Shown here: in pieces, positions 1 to 9,252 of the stretch
Layout: the number at the start of each line of letters is the position of its first letter
Numbering within the stretch: position 1 is the first letter of the stretch
Assembly (NCBI GenBank): GCA_028287115.1
Contig: JAQBQF010000240.1
Location: forward strand, 1-50,275
From: Myxococcales bacterium
GTDB taxonomy: Bacteria; Myxococcota_A; Polyangia; Haliangiales; Haliangiaceae
Length of the DNA: 50,275 nucleotides
Direction: 5' to 3'
Notes under the pieces: model-generated
The model's database searches: none
Seen by the model: only the letters and a program-made list of their open reading frames with translations
What the model was told of the DNA's origin: nothing
Made by a program: the position numbers and the translations under genes

Positions 1-510
1 GGACAGCAGTGACAGCCGCTGAGACATGATGGACGAGCCAAAGTCGTAGAGCTGACCGCTGCAGTACTTGGTCGACGTCAGGCACAGGATCAAGATCGGC
101 GAGTCCGCCGGGTTGACCTTGCGGTAGGTTGGATTCGCGGGCAGGTTGGCCGGGAGATAGCTGCGGGCCGCATTGATCGCCGCCTGAACGTCGCGTGCCG
201 CCCCGTCGATGTTGCGATCGAGATCGAACTGCAGCGTGATCGCTGTGGTGCCGAGGGCGCTGCTCGAGGTCATCTCCGAGACGCCCGCGATGTGTCCGAA
301 CTGCCGCTCCAGCGGCGTCGCGACCGTCGCTCCCATGATCTCCGCACTCGCGCCCGGTAGCGACGCATTGACGCTGATCGTCGGAAAATCGACCTGAGGC
401 AGCGGCGACACGGGGAGCACGTCGAACGCGAGGATGCCGGCGACGATCACGCCGACCGTGAGCAGTGTGGTCGCCACCGGACGGTGGATGAACGGCTCGG
501 AGATGTTCAT
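1..510 (-). CDS. RND efflux permease, N-terminal part (MdtC-like), cut by window edge
   Basis: About 170 N-terminal residues are present; the rest lies beyond the left edge. They begin MNISEPFIHRPVATTLLT, followed by a first membrane helix (about residues 12-33) and the periplasmic stretch with LPQVDFPTI and PLERQFGHI, which are standard RND (HAE1) porter features. Such permeases exchange drugs or lipids for protons across the inner membrane. The ATG at 510 overlaps the TGA of the preceding permease (ATGA), so the two are translationally coupled. Two adjacent, different permeases behind one adaptor is the MdtABC arrangement, in which the permeases form a heterotrimer. The substrate cannot be predicted. 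Confidence 0.93.
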   Translation of the reverse strand, partial: MNISEPFIHRPVATTLLTVGVIVAGILAFDVLPVSPLPQVDFPTISVNASLPGASAEIMGATVATPLERQFGHIAGVSEMTSSSALGTTAITLQFDLDRNIDGAARDVQAAINAARSYLPANLPANPTYRKVNPADSPILILCLTSTKYCSGQLYDFGSSIMSQRLSLLS

Positions 511-3500
511 GGGACCTCGGTCGCATCCCGGCTTGGCTTGCGTCCGAAGCGCTGGGCGATCCGATCGAAGAACACGTAGATCACCGGGGTCGTGTAGAGC
601 GTGAGCGCCTGGCTGAGCAGCAACCCGCCCACCATCGCGATCCCGAGCGGCCGCCGCAGCTCGGCACCTAACCCCGTGCCGAGCGCGAGCGGTAGCCCGG
701 CGAGCAGCGCCGCCATGGTCGTCATCATGATCGGCCGGAACCGCAACAGGCTCGCCTCGTAGATCGCATCGGTCGAGGTCATGCCGCGGTGGCGCTCCGC
801 TTCGAGCGCGAAGTCGACCATCATGATGCCGTTCTTCTTGACGATGCCGATCAGCAGGATGATCCCGATGATCGCGACGACGCTGAGGTCCTCGCCGAAC
901 AACATCAGCGCGAGCAGCGCACCGACACCCGCCGAAGGCAGCGTCGAGAGGATCGTGACCGGATGGACGAAGCTCTCGTACAGCACGCCGAGCACGATGT
1001 AGACGGTCACCAGTGCCGCGAGGATCAGCAGCGCTTCGTTCGACAGCGAGTTACGAAACGCAGCGGCGGTGCCTTCAAACCCCGCCTGCAAGCTCGCCGG
1101 GAACCGCAGTTGATCGGCCACTCTGTCGATCTCGGAGATCGCGGCACCGAGTGACGCACCGGGTGCCAGGTTGAACGAGACCGTGACCGCTGGAAACTGT
1201 CCTTGATGGAAGATCGCCAGCGGGTGCGTCGTCATCGACAGCCGAGCAAATGCGCTCAGTGGCACCGCGCTGGCGAACTGGGTCGCGCTCAGGGTATTGG
1301 GATTGCCGGTGGCGGTCCTAGGAGTCGTCGCAGGGCTCAGCGCGGTCGCGACCGGCGCGAGGAGGTTGCTCGCGGGAGTCGGCGTGAGCAGCGGCGGTGA
1401 AACCGCGGCCGCCGATCCGGCGCTGCCCGAGCCCACGCCGACACCACTGCCGGCCGCCGGCGTGGCGGTCGTGAGTCCGGACTCGATGTAGATGTTCTGC
1501 AACTGCAGCGGGCCCGTCTGGAAGCGCGGCTCCGCTTCGAGGATCACGTGATACTGGTTCGATTGCGTGAACATGATGTTGATCTGCCGCTGGCCGAACG
1601 CGTCGTAGAGCGTGTTGTCGACGGTCGAGACGGACAGTCCCAACCGAGATGCCGTGATCCGATCGATCGTCAGATAGGCCGCGAGACCTCCCAGCTGCTG
1701 GTCGGTCGCGATGTCGGCGAGCTCCGGTAGCTGCTTCAGCTTGGCCAGCAGCTTCGCGGTCCACTCGTTCAGCTCGTCGGGATTCGGATCCTCGAGCGTG
1801 TACTGGTATTGCGTGCGACTCAGCCGGTCGTCGACCGTGATGTTCTGCACCGGCTGCATGAACAGCTCGATCCCGGAGACTTCGCGCGCGAGCTTGGGCC
1901 GCAGCCTGCGGATCACCTCGACCGCGCTGACACCGCGCTCGCCGAGCGGCTTCAGGTTGATCGAGAAGCGTCCGCTGTTGATCGTCGTGTTGGTGCCATC
2001 GACGCCGATGAACGACGACAGGCTCGCGACCGCTGGATCCTGGAGGATGACGTGTGCGAGCTGCTGCTGTCGCTCGGACATCGCGGCGAACGAGATCGTT
2101 TGCGGCGCCTGCGAAACACCCTGGATCACCCCCGTGTCCTGAGTCGGAAAGAACCCCTTGGGGATCAGGATGTAGAGAACGATCGTCAACACGAGCGTCG
2201 CCAGGGCCACGAGGAGCGTGATCGTCTGGTATCGCAGCACGACCTTCAGCGTGCGTCCGTAGAACCCGACCATGCGCTCGAACGAACGCTCGGACCAGCG
2301 ATGCACGCGGCCATGCTTGGTGGCGTCTCGGGGGCGCAGGATCCGCGCGCACATCATCGGCGTGAGCGTCAAGGACACCACCGCCGAGATCACGACCGTG
2401 ACCGCGAGCGTCACCGCGAATTCTCGAAACAGCCGACCGACGACGTCGCCCATGAACAACAGCGGGATCAGCACGGCGATCAGCGAGATCGTCAGCGATA
2501 CGATCGTGAAGCCGATCTGTGCCGCACCCTTCAAGGCCGCTTCCATCGGCGGATCGCCGGCTTCGAGATATCGCGAGATGTTCTCGATCATCACGATCGC
2601 GTCGTCGACCACGAAGCCCGTGGAGATCGTGAGGGCCATGAGCGACAGGTTGTCGAGGCTGTAGCCGAGCGCGTACATCGCCGCGAACGTGCCGATCAGC
2701 GAGAGCGGCACGGCGACGCTCGGGATGATCGTCGCCGGCAGGCTGCGCAGAAACACGAAGATCACGAGCACGACGAGCACGATCGTGAGCCCGAGGTCGT
2801 GTTCGACCTCGGTGATCGACGCTTTGATGCCCGTCGTCAAATCGGTGAGCGGGGTGACACGGATGTCGGCGGGAAGCGTAGCCGTGAGTCCCGGCAGCAC
2901 CTTGCGGATCGCGTCGACGACGCTGATCGTGTTCGCACCGGGCTGGCGCTGGATGTTGACGATCACCGCGGGCGTCTCGTTCATCCACGCGGCTTGCTGC
3001 TGGTTCTCCACGCCATCGATCACGCGCGCGACGCTGTCGAGCACGACGGGGGCGCCGTTGCGATACGCGACGACGAGCCTGCGGTAATCGCTTGCTGTCG
3101 TCAGCTGATCGTTGGCATTGATCTGATAGCTCTGCCGCGGCCCGTCGAAGCTGCCCTTCGCGGCGCTCACGCTCGCCTGGATCAACGCGGTGCGCAGCGA
3201 CTCGAGATTGATTCCGTACGACGACAGCGCCGTGGGATTGGCCTGGATGCGTACCGCGGGTTTCTGGCCACCCGTGATCTGCACCAGCCCCACGCCCGGC
3301 AGCTGCGACAGCTTGGGCACGACGCGGGTATCGACGAGGTCCTCCACCTTCGACAATGGAGTCGTCGTGGAGGTCACCGCCAGCGTCAGCACGGGTGCAT
3401 CGGCCGGGTTCGTCTTGCTGTAGATCGGTGGCGTCGGAAGATTCGGCGGCAGAAACGTCTGCGCCGCGTTGATCGCGGCCTGGACTCCTTGTTCGGCGAC

Positions 3501-3806
3501 ATCGATGTCGAGGCTCAACAAGAACTGCAGGACGACGACGGACACCCCGCCGGAGCTCGTCGAGGTCATCTGGCGCAGGCCCGGAATCTGACCGAATTGC
3601 CGTTCGAGCGGCGCCGTCACGGTCGTCGACGTCACCTCCGGACTCGCGCCGGGATAGAACGTGACCACCTGGATCGTCGGATAGTCGACCTGGGGAAGCG
3701 CCGAGACCGGCAGTTGCGTGAACGCGACGATGCCGACCAGCAAGATCGCCGCCATCAGCAACGAGGTCGCAACCGGGCGCTGGATGAACGGACGAGAGGG
3801 GCTCAC
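507..3806 (-). CDS. RND efflux permease (MdtB-like)
   Basis: 1099 residues, against about 1040 for MdtB. It starts MSPSRPFIQRPVATSLLM, with helix 1 at about residues 12-33 and PLERQFGQIPG in the porter domain. The two groups of membrane helices lie around residues 335-540 and in the C-terminal 200 residues. The GTG start at 3806 overlaps the adaptor's TGA (GTGA), and the stop overlaps the next permease's ATG, so three genes form one coupled operon. The extra length is a Gly/Ser/Ala/Pro/Thr-rich insertion at about residues 775-847, between IYIES and VPLSAFARL in the periplasmic docking region. It is not part of the usual family. Family assignment is secure; the substrate is unknown. Confidence 0.96.
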   Translation of the reverse strand: MSPSRPFIQRPVATSLLMAAILLVGIVAFTQLPVSALPQVDYPTIQVVTFYPGASPEVTSTTVTAPLERQFGQIPGLRQMTSTSSGGVSVVVLQFLLSLDIDVAEQGVQAAINAAQTFLPPNLPTPPIYSKTNPADAPVLTLAVTSTTTPLSKVEDLVDTRVVPKLSQLPGVGLVQITGGQKPAVRIQANPTALSSYGINLESLRTALIQASVSAAKGSFDGPRQSYQINANDQLTTASDYRRLVVAYRNGAPVVLDSVARVIDGVENQQQAAWMNETPAVIVNIQRQPGANTISVVDAIRKVLPGLTATLPADIRVTPLTDLTTGIKASITEVEHDLGLTIVLVVLVIFVFLRSLPATIIPSVAVPLSLIGTFAAMYALGYSLDNLSLMALTISTGFVVDDAIVMIENISRYLEAGDPPMEAALKGAAQIGFTIVSLTISLIAVLIPLLFMGDVVGRLFREFAVTLAVTVVISAVVSLTLTPMMCARILRPRDATKHGRVHRWSERSFERMVGFYGRTLKVVLRYQTITLLVALATLVLTIVLYILIPKGFFPTQDTGVIQGVSQAPQTISFAAMSERQQQLAHVILQDPAVASLSSFIGVDGTNTTINSGRFSINLKPLGERGVSAVEVIRRLRPKLAREVSGIELFMQPVQNITVDDRLSRTQYQYTLEDPNPDELNEWTAKLLAKLKQLPELADIATDQQLGGLAAYLTIDRITASRLGLSVSTVDNTLYDAFGQRQINIMFTQSNQYHVILEAEPRFQTGPLQLQNIYIESGLTTATPAAGSGVGVGSGSAGSAAAVSPPLLTPTPASNLLAPVATALSPATTPRTATGNPNTLSATQFASAVPLSAFARLSMTTHPLAIFHQGQFPAVTVSFNLAPGASLGAAISEIDRVADQLRFPASLQAGFEGTAAAFRNSLSNEALLILAALVTVYIVLGVLYESFVHPVTILSTLPSAGVGALLALMLFGEDLSVVAIIGIILLIGIVKKNGIMMVDFALEAERHRGMTSTDAIYEASLLRFRPIMMTTMAALLAGLPLALGTGLGAELRRPLGIAMVGGLLLSQALTLYTTPVIYVFFDRIAQRFGRKPSRDATEVP

Positions 3807-5029
3807 GGGATCGAGCTCTGGGCGTTGGCCGCGCTCGGCGGCGGGTTGTTCGGCGCGAGCTGAATCCTGGAGCCGTCTTGCAGCTTCTCGAAGCTGCTGT
3901 TCGCCACCACGGTGCCCGGCGCGATGCCTTCGACCTGGGTCAGGTCACCGTCGGTCACGGCTGTCTTGACATGCCGGACGTGAGCGCGTTCGGCCTGGAT
4001 GACGTAGACGAACGTCGCGGTGCCGTTGCGCTGGATCGCCGACGACGGCACCACCGTCGCTTGTTTCACCGTGCTCACCAGCAGCTTCGTATTCACGAAC
4101 TGATTCGGGAACAGCGCAGCGTCCTTGTTGTCGAACACCGCGCGGAGCTTGACGGTACCGGTCGTCGTATCGATCTGATTGTCGATCGTGATCAGCTTCC
4201 CGCTTGCAAGCCGCCTCGACTTCACGCGGTCGAACGCGTCGACCGGGAGCTGGGTTCCCTCGCGTGTGTGCTCCAGGACCTCGCTCAGGCTGTCTTCGGA
4301 GAGCGTGAAGACCACCGTGATCGGCTGCAGCTGCGTGATGACCGCAAGCACGGTGCCGGCGTTCGCATTGACGAGGTTGCCCGGATCGACGAGACGAAGC
4401 CCGATCCTTCCGGTGATCGGAGCCCTGATATGGCAATAGGCGAGCTGGACCTTGTCGAACTCGACCGTGCCGCGATCGAACTTGACCGTGCCCTCGGTCT
4501 GCAGCACCAGCTTTTCTTGATCATCGAGCTGCTGCTTCGCGATCGCCCTCTTGGCCCAGGCAATGCGGAAGCGATCGCGGTCCATCACGGCCTGGGCGAG
4601 CACCTGCGTGTCCCGCTCCAGCGTGCCCTCCGCTTGCTGGAGCGTCGCTTGGAACGGTCGCGGATCGATCTCCACGAGCGGAGTGCCCTTCTGTACGAGC
4701 TGGCCCTCTCGGTACTTCACGGCCATCACGCGCCCCGTCACCTGACTCGCGATCGACACCGTGTAGACCGGAGTGACCGTGCCGATCGAGTCGAGGTAAA
4801 CGTGCATGTCGCTGCGGGTCGCGGTCGCGGTCACGACGCTCACGGGAGCGGCCATCGCACGAGGCGGTGTGACTGCACGCTTCTGGCTCCGCAGCCGCCA
4901 CATCACCACGACGACGAGGACGATCACGACGGTCCAGATCAGGAGTCGGCGACGATGGCGCGCCGGTGGCAGCTCTCGAACACTTGCGACGGATCCCGGC
5001 TGGGTTTCTTCGGCTGCCATGGAGTCCAT
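3803..5029 (-). CDS. RND periplasmic adaptor (MdtA/AcrA-like membrane fusion protein)
   Basis: 408 residues from the ATG at 5029. A short cytoplasmic tail is followed by one membrane anchor at residues 29-44 (LLIWTVVIVLVVVVMW). Next comes the biotinyl-lipoyl-like half (VSIASQVTGRVMAVKYREGQ), a helical hairpin, the second lipoyl half (IRAPITGRIGLRLVDPGNLV) and the barrel. It links the permeases to an outer membrane channel; no TolC-type gene is in view. An ATG at 5020 and a GTG at 5101 are alternative starts. The GTG version adds residues that look like frame read-through rather than protein. It is first in the three-gene efflux operon. Confidence 0.93.
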   Translation of the reverse strand: MDSMAAEETQPGSVASVRELPPARHRRRLLIWTVVIVLVVVVMWRLRSQKRAVTPPRAMAAPVSVVTATATRSDMHVYLDSIGTVTPVYTVSIASQVTGRVMAVKYREGQLVQKGTPLVEIDPRPFQATLQQAEGTLERDTQVLAQAVMDRDRFRIAWAKRAIAKQQLDDQEKLVLQTEGTVKFDRGTVEFDKVQLAYCHIRAPITGRIGLRLVDPGNLVNANAGTVLAVITQLQPITVVFTLSEDSLSEVLEHTREGTQLPVDAFDRVKSRRLASGKLITIDNQIDTTTGTVKLRAVFDNKDAALFPNQFVNTKLLVSTVKQATVVPSSAIQRNGTATFVYVIQAERAHVRHVKTAVTDGDLTQVEGIAPGTVVANSSFEKLQDGSRIQLAPNNPPPSAANAQSSIP

Positions 5030-5277
5030 CTCGACGCGACCCACCGGCCGAGCGCGCGTGCAGGCCTGCGAGTTGAGCCGACGTAACGCCGATTCGTGCA
5101 CCGCCTATGCCGGCTAGATCGATGCGCAACTCGGCATGAAATGGGGTGCAGCCATCACACAAGCGAGCGCTTCGAAGCGTGCGCGCGATCCGGCGAGCGC
5201 CCGGGGCGCAGACGGATTCGACCGCGCGCACTCGTCGCGAGCCCGAGCGCGCGTTCGACGAGCTTGGACCTCGACCG

Positions 5278-5283
5278 TACGGT
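5278..5283 (+). promoter_or_regulatory. Candidate -10 hexamer (TACGGT)
   Basis: TACGGT ends 5 bases before the GTG at 5289. It fits the TANNNT-close-to-start pattern seen at other first genes here and supports that GTG as the start. No clear -35 box is visible. Confidence 0.35.
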
Positions 5284-5288
5284 TGTTC

Positions 5289-6683
5289 GTGCGCTGGTCA
5301 TTGTGTCTTCTCGTCGGGTGTCTGCCCGATACCCCCGGCGGCGTCGAGGTGCGAGGCCGCCACATCACGGTTCACGTCGATCCTGCGATCCCGATCTGCG
5401 CGGACGCACTTGCGGTCGCGGATCGTTACGTCGAGGACATCGCCGACCTGTTCGGAGTGCAGGTGCAGCCGATCGACTACTACATCATGGAAGGGCCGAC
5501 CGGCTGCGGCTACGGCAAGTACGCGAATGCGAACTGCACGATCAACCGGACCGTGTACGCCAACACGTGGATCCACTTCCACGAGCTCGTCCATGCGGTG
5601 GACGATACGCGCCCGCCCGCGCTGTTCGTCGAAGGGATCGCCGAAGCGCTGCGCAAGCGATCGCGCGAGGCGCGCGCCGAAGACATCTCGCGCGCCGACG
5701 CGCAACTGGACCTCGACTCGTCCTCGTTCCGCGGCGGCGTGCCGGCGGAAGAGTACTTGGTGTCCGGAGACTTCGTCAGGTTTGTCGTCGAGCGGTTCGG
5801 CGGGCGGCGCTACCATTCATTCGCCGGGTCCGTGACGTCGCTCGACGATCACTTGTCGACACGCATCGCGTTCAAGCGCGCGTTCGGCGTCTCCCTCGAC
5901 AGCGTGATCGCCGACTGGCGTGTTGCGAATCCGGCGACGTCGACGGCGACGGTGCCGGCCGACCTGACCGACTGTCACGATCCGATCGCGCCGGTCGGAC
6001 CCGAGACGTGGCGGGTCGACGAGGTCGTTCCGGATGGCTGCCAATCGGGAATGTCCGCAGGCGGCGCTGGTTACGAGCAGCAAACCGGGCGCTATGGCTT
6101 CGAGGTCACCGACCCCGGCTTGTTCGTCGTCGAGGTATCCACGCGCGGCGATCAGCAAGGCGTCGTGCTGAGCTGTCCGGTAAACGTACAGTTCGATTAC
6201 CGCACGTCGGCCACCGTACGGCGGTTTACGACGATGCCGCTCCTCGCCGGCCGGCACGCGATCACTGTCGTCGACGGCGCGCATGCCTGGAGCGTCTCGC
6301 GGATCGGCGCGGTGGGCGAGACGTGCGATACAGCGCCGGTGTTCGCCGCGCCCGACTCCGAGCCGTGGGAGCTCGATACCCGAGGGTCTCCTGCGACGTG
6401 GATCCGGATCGCATACGCCGGTCCTCGCGCTCTATACGGCTGGGGCACCGATGCCGGTGCGCGAGTGTGCTGGGGCGCATGCGGCGATCTGCATTGCCAG
6501 CCGATCGGGACCGGCGCCCGGGTGGAGTATCCGGCCGGCCAAGCGCTCTACCTCGTGCGCGGCGTGGGCGTCGGACTGATCGCCGTGAGGACGATCGGCG
6601 ATTTACAGGATAATGCCGATGCGCGGCCCGATGACGATCACCGGATCGTTGGTGCCCCTGAAGCGCGCGACCCCGACCTGTAG
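5289..6683 (+). CDS. Secreted lipoprotein with gluzincin-type HExxH site
   Basis: 464 residues from the GTG at 5289. The protein opens MRWSLCLLVGC, a very short signal with a lipobox, so Cys11 would be lipidated. HFHELVH places a zinc site at His98/Glu99/His102, and VEGIAEAL 13 residues later supplies a likely third ligand, Glu115. This matches the HExxH...EGxA layout of peptidase-MA-like gluzincins. The remaining 340 residues have several Cys pairs and no domain I recognise. The frame is open back to an ATG at 5136, but that extension is Arg/Ala-rich and lacks a signal. The 3' end overlaps the convergent gene by 81 bases. Metalloprotease activity is inferred from the motif; the substrate is unknown. 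Confidence 0.8.
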   Translation: MRWSLCLLVGCLPDTPGGVEVRGRHITVHVDPAIPICADALAVADRYVEDIADLFGVQVQPIDYYIMEGPTGCGYGKYANANCTINRTVYANTWIHFHELVHAVDDTRPPALFVEGIAEALRKRSREARAEDISRADAQLDLDSSSFRGGVPAEEYLVSGDFVRFVVERFGGRRYHSFAGSVTSLDDHLSTRIAFKRAFGVSLDSVIADWRVANPATSTATVPADLTDCHDPIAPVGPETWRVDEVVPDGCQSGMSAGGAGYEQQTGRYGFEVTDPGLFVVEVSTRGDQQGVVLSCPVNVQFDYRTSATVRRFTTMPLLAGRHAITVVDGAHAWSVSRIGAVGETCDTAPVFAAPDSEPWELDTRGSPATWIRIAYAGPRALYGWGTDAGARVCWGACGDLHCQPIGTGARVEYPAGQALYLVRGVGVGLIAVRTIGDLQDNADARPDDDHRIVGAPEARDPDL

Positions 6684-7169
6684 GAACGGCTCGAGCACCA
6701 CCCGGCGCCCGATGATGATCGCGACGGGCACCTCGAGGCTCGCGTAATGAATCACGACGCTCGCGTTGCCATCTTCCCACGTCGAGAACACGTCATAGGC
6801 GACCATGGGCGAGATCACGACGCGCTCGCCCGCCGAGAACGCGAGACCGAGCGCCCCACCGGCGTGCCCCGAGACCTGGCCGGTGAATGCCATGATGCTC
6901 GCAGCGGTGCCGACCCCGAGTCGGGCCTCGACCGCGAAGTGCGAATGGTGGATCCGCAGCGCACCCTCGACACCGATCCGGATCGGCACCATCGGACCGG
7001 GCGACCACGGGCTCGCTAGATAAAGGGTCGCCGAGCTCCGCGCGTGCGCTTTCGCGAGACCATCCGCGGTGGCGACCGCAGGACCATCCGCTGCGGCAAC
7101 CCCAGGACCATCCGCTGTGGCGACGCCAGCAAGCCCGACGAGGCACACGATGGTGATCGCGTTGAACAT
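6603..7169 (-). CDS. Exported protein, probably small outer-membrane barrel
   Basis: 188 residues. An N-terminal signal (MFNAITIVCLVGLAGVATA) is followed by an imperfect three-fold Ala/Asp/Gly/Pro repeat coded by 24-bp units. The rest consists of alternating hydrophobic/polar strands ending in PVIVIGPRIGIIL, as expected for an outer-membrane barrel or barrel-like protein. I do not recognise a specific family. It is transcribed towards the HExxH lipoprotein and overlaps its 3' end by 81 bases. It is divergent from the TPR lipoprotein at 7338. The signal and length make it a credible gene; its function is unknown. Confidence 0.7.
   Translation of the reverse strand: MFNAITIVCLVGLAGVATADGPGVAAADGPAVATADGLAKAHARSSATLYLASPWSPGPMVPIRIGVEGALRIHHSHFAVEARLGVGTAASIMAFTGQVSGHAGGALGLAFSAGERVVISPMVAYDVFSTWEDGNASVVIHYASLEVPVAIIIGRRVVLEPFLQVGVARFRGTNDPVIVIGPRIGIIL
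7058..7129. repeat. Three 24-bp tandem repeats inside a coding region
   Basis: Units at 7058-7081, 7082-7105 and 7106-7129 share the core GACCATCCGC and a GGCRACNCCAG-like end. They encode the N-terminal Ala/Asp/Gly/Pro repeat of the exported protein on the minus strand. In-frame unit gain or loss would change the length of the segment just after the signal peptide. Confidence 0.85.
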
Positions 7170-7325
7170 GTTCCGAGTAGAGCCGAGCGCGCCGCGACGG
7201 CTAGCCGCCTCTCGGTCTCCGATCCCATCAGCTCCGCTCTCGAGCGGGAGCCCGAGCTTGGTGAACGGCGACGGACACGACGCAACTCGATCCGATGAAT
7301 CGGGCGTGCCGGTGCCCGGGACTGA

Positions 7326-7331
7326 TATGCT
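7326..7331 (+). promoter_or_regulatory. Candidate -10 hexamer (TATGCT)
   Basis: TATGCT lies 6 bases before the GTG start at 7338. There is no ribosome-binding sequence between them, so the transcript would be leaderless or nearly so. Confidence 0.4.
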
Positions 7332-7337
7332 CGACCC

Positions 7338-8177
7338 GTGCGTGCATTCCTCTGGTTCCTAGCCGTCGTCGCTGGATGTCATCCGTCTGCCACCGTCGAG
7401 AGCACGATGCCCGTTGCGAGCCTGCAGTCGTATCGCACGGTGTCCTTGCGTGTGCATTCCACTGCGTTTGCCGCGCAGGGGCAGGCCATGTTCCTCGAGT
7501 CGGCGGTGCTCGACAAGCTGCACCGACAGTGCGGCTTCGAGCAGATCCGCCCAGGCGCAACCCCTGCCGATATCGTCCTCGATCTGAACATCACCCAGAC
7601 TGGGCGCGGCGGCGGTGGCTGGCTCGCGAACTCGAACCTCGCGACCATCGACACGCTGCTCGTCCTCACCGACGGCCAGGAGGGCGAGCTCCTCGGTACC
7701 GTGCGCATCCACGGCCAGTCGTCCGGCATGCTGATCAACAATGCTCCGCCGGAGAACGAAGCGATCGACGTGGTCGCCAAGACGATCGCCGACATGCTCG
7801 CGAAGTCCGGCTGCAGCGGGCCACGCATCGCACGCATCAAAGCGCCACCGCCCGGTCCAGATCCGGTTGTCGACACGGGCAGTGCCGCCCCGCCTCCACC
7901 CGACGAGACACATCGCACCGAGGCCGAAGCGCTCAACGAGCAAGGCAAGCAAAACCTCTACGCGGCCGATCTCGCGGGAGCGCTCGCGGCATTCCAGCAG
8001 GCGAACGCACTCCTGCCCGACGCGCGTTACGAGTTCAACGTGTGCCTAGCGCTCGGAGCGCAGGAGCAGTGGGACAACGCGATCACAGCGTGTCGTCAAG
8101 CGAATGCTTTGCATCCGCAGCCGAAGCTCGCGACGAAGATCGACCACCGGCTCGAGCTGCTGCAGCACCATCAGTAA
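7338..8177 (+). CDS. Lipoprotein with TPR-like C-terminus
   Basis: 279 residues from a GTG. The start MRAFLWFLAVVAGC is a lipoprotein signal with acylation at Cys14. Residues 25-165 form an alpha/beta domain that includes ADIVLDLNITQTGRGGGG and a helix ending in a Cys. After a Pro/Gly linker (about 170-190), the last 85 residues form two or three TPR-like helical pairs (NEQGKQNLYAADLAGALAAFQQAN). TPRs usually mediate protein contacts, so a periplasmic scaffold or assembly role is possible. I do not recognise the N-terminal domain. The short distance to the TATGCT hexamer supports the GTG start. Confidence 0.8.
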   Translation: MRAFLWFLAVVAGCHPSATVESTMPVASLQSYRTVSLRVHSTAFAAQGQAMFLESAVLDKLHRQCGFEQIRPGATPADIVLDLNITQTGRGGGGWLANSNLATIDTLLVLTDGQEGELLGTVRIHGQSSGMLINNAPPENEAIDVVAKTIADMLAKSGCSGPRIARIKAPPPGPDPVVDTGSAAPPPPDETHRTEAEALNEQGKQNLYAADLAGALAAFQQANALLPDARYEFNVCLALGAQEQWDNAITACRQANALHPQPKLATKIDHRLELLQHHQ

Positions 8178-8217
8178 ACACGCTCGACGATCCACCTACC
8201 GAGCGCACGTGATATCG

Positions 8218-9252
8218 ATGCGCGTGCGCGACCACGCTTCCGGCTTCGAATCTCCGCCCGCAGAGCTCGTCGAGGGCGGCCGCCAGCGGCTCGGCCGCTT
8301 TGATGCACCACCGATGCGCGCGAACCTGATCGACGCGCCGTACCTGCGACTTCCTCGGGTCCTGCGACGATGGCGTCTCAAAGAATGGCAGGCGCTGCAG
8401 ATCACGACGCCGAGGTTGTTCGCGAACATCGCGTTGTTCGATGCGAAGCTGCTCCAGCTCCTTCAGGTCAAGGTCTACGACCGCCGGCGCGAGCACAAGT
8501 ACCTTCACGAACGCCAGCTGCGTCCTGGCTCGTTCCACATCGCGGACCAGGTGTTCGATTCGGATACCGCGTATCGCGACCGCAAGAGCGAGCTCGCCTT
8601 CCACAACCGGTTTGCGACGGGTCGCATCGAGATCGACCTCGCCGTGAGCGCGACGGCCGACTGCCCGCAGATCACGGGTCACCTCGTCGTGCACACCGCA
8701 CGCGGCGCGTCGCAGGTGGTCAGCTTGCCGTTTGCCGGGGACGTCGGGATGTATTCGCACAAGGGCATGTTTCCGATCGAAGGAGAGCTCGCGATCGGCG
8801 ACGAGCGCCATATCCTGACCACCGACGACGCGCTCGCGCTCCTCGACGATCACAAGGGCTACTACCCATACGTGATGCGGTGGGATTGGGTGACGAGCGC
8901 AACCCACGACACCCGCGGCCGCGCCCTCGGCTTCAACCTGACTCATAACCAGTGCCGCGACCCCGATCGTTTCAACGAGAATTGCGCGTGGATCGGCGAT
9001 CAGATCGGACGGCTTCCCGCGGTGACGTTCGAGCGCGGCGATCTGTGGCGAATTCGCGATCGCGAAGGCCGCGTCGATCTCACGTTCGAACCGACGGTGC
9101 CCGGTGACGTGCGACTCAACGCGATCGTCGTCGAGAGCCGCTATCGCGGACCCTTCGGTCGGTTCACGGGACGGCTGTCGCCGGAGGCGCTCGAACCGAT
9201 CGAGATCGATGGCTGGTTCGGCATGGGCGAACAGTTTTGGCTGCGCTGCTAA
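8218..9252 (+). CDS. DUF2804 family protein
   Basis: 344 residues from the ATG at 8218. The sequence has the features of DUF2804 proteins: an N-terminal G-x-F-DAP-type region (RLGRFDAPPMRANLI), a central HKGMFP/G segment, GYYPYVMRWDWVTSA, and a C-terminal GRFTGRL and GMGEQFWLRC end. The biochemical role of this family is not established. An in-frame GTG at 8209 is an alternative start; neither has a clear ribosome-binding site. The stop codon overlaps the stop of the convergent histidine kinase gene (9249-9252). Confidence 0.82.
   Translation: MRVRDHASGFESPPAELVEGGRQRLGRFDAPPMRANLIDAPYLRLPRVLRRWRLKEWQALQITTPRLFANIALFDAKLLQLLQVKVYDRRREHKYLHERQLRPGSFHIADQVFDSDTAYRDRKSELAFHNRFATGRIEIDLAVSATADCPQITGHLVVHTARGASQVVSLPFAGDVGMYSHKGMFPIEGELAIGDERHILTTDDALALLDDHKGYYPYVMRWDWVTSATHDTRGRALGFNLTHNQCRDPDRFNENCAWIGDQIGRLPAVTFERGDLWRIRDREGRVDLTFEPTVPGDVRLNAIVVESRYRGPFGRFTGRLSPEALEPIEIDGWFGMGEQFWLRC

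Noticed and set aside
1809..3863. Open frame of 684 codons on the plus strand opposite the RND permease
   Set aside because: It is Arg/Asp/His-rich with no domain, and the opposite strand encodes a clear RND permease. Long antisense frames are expected at this GC content.
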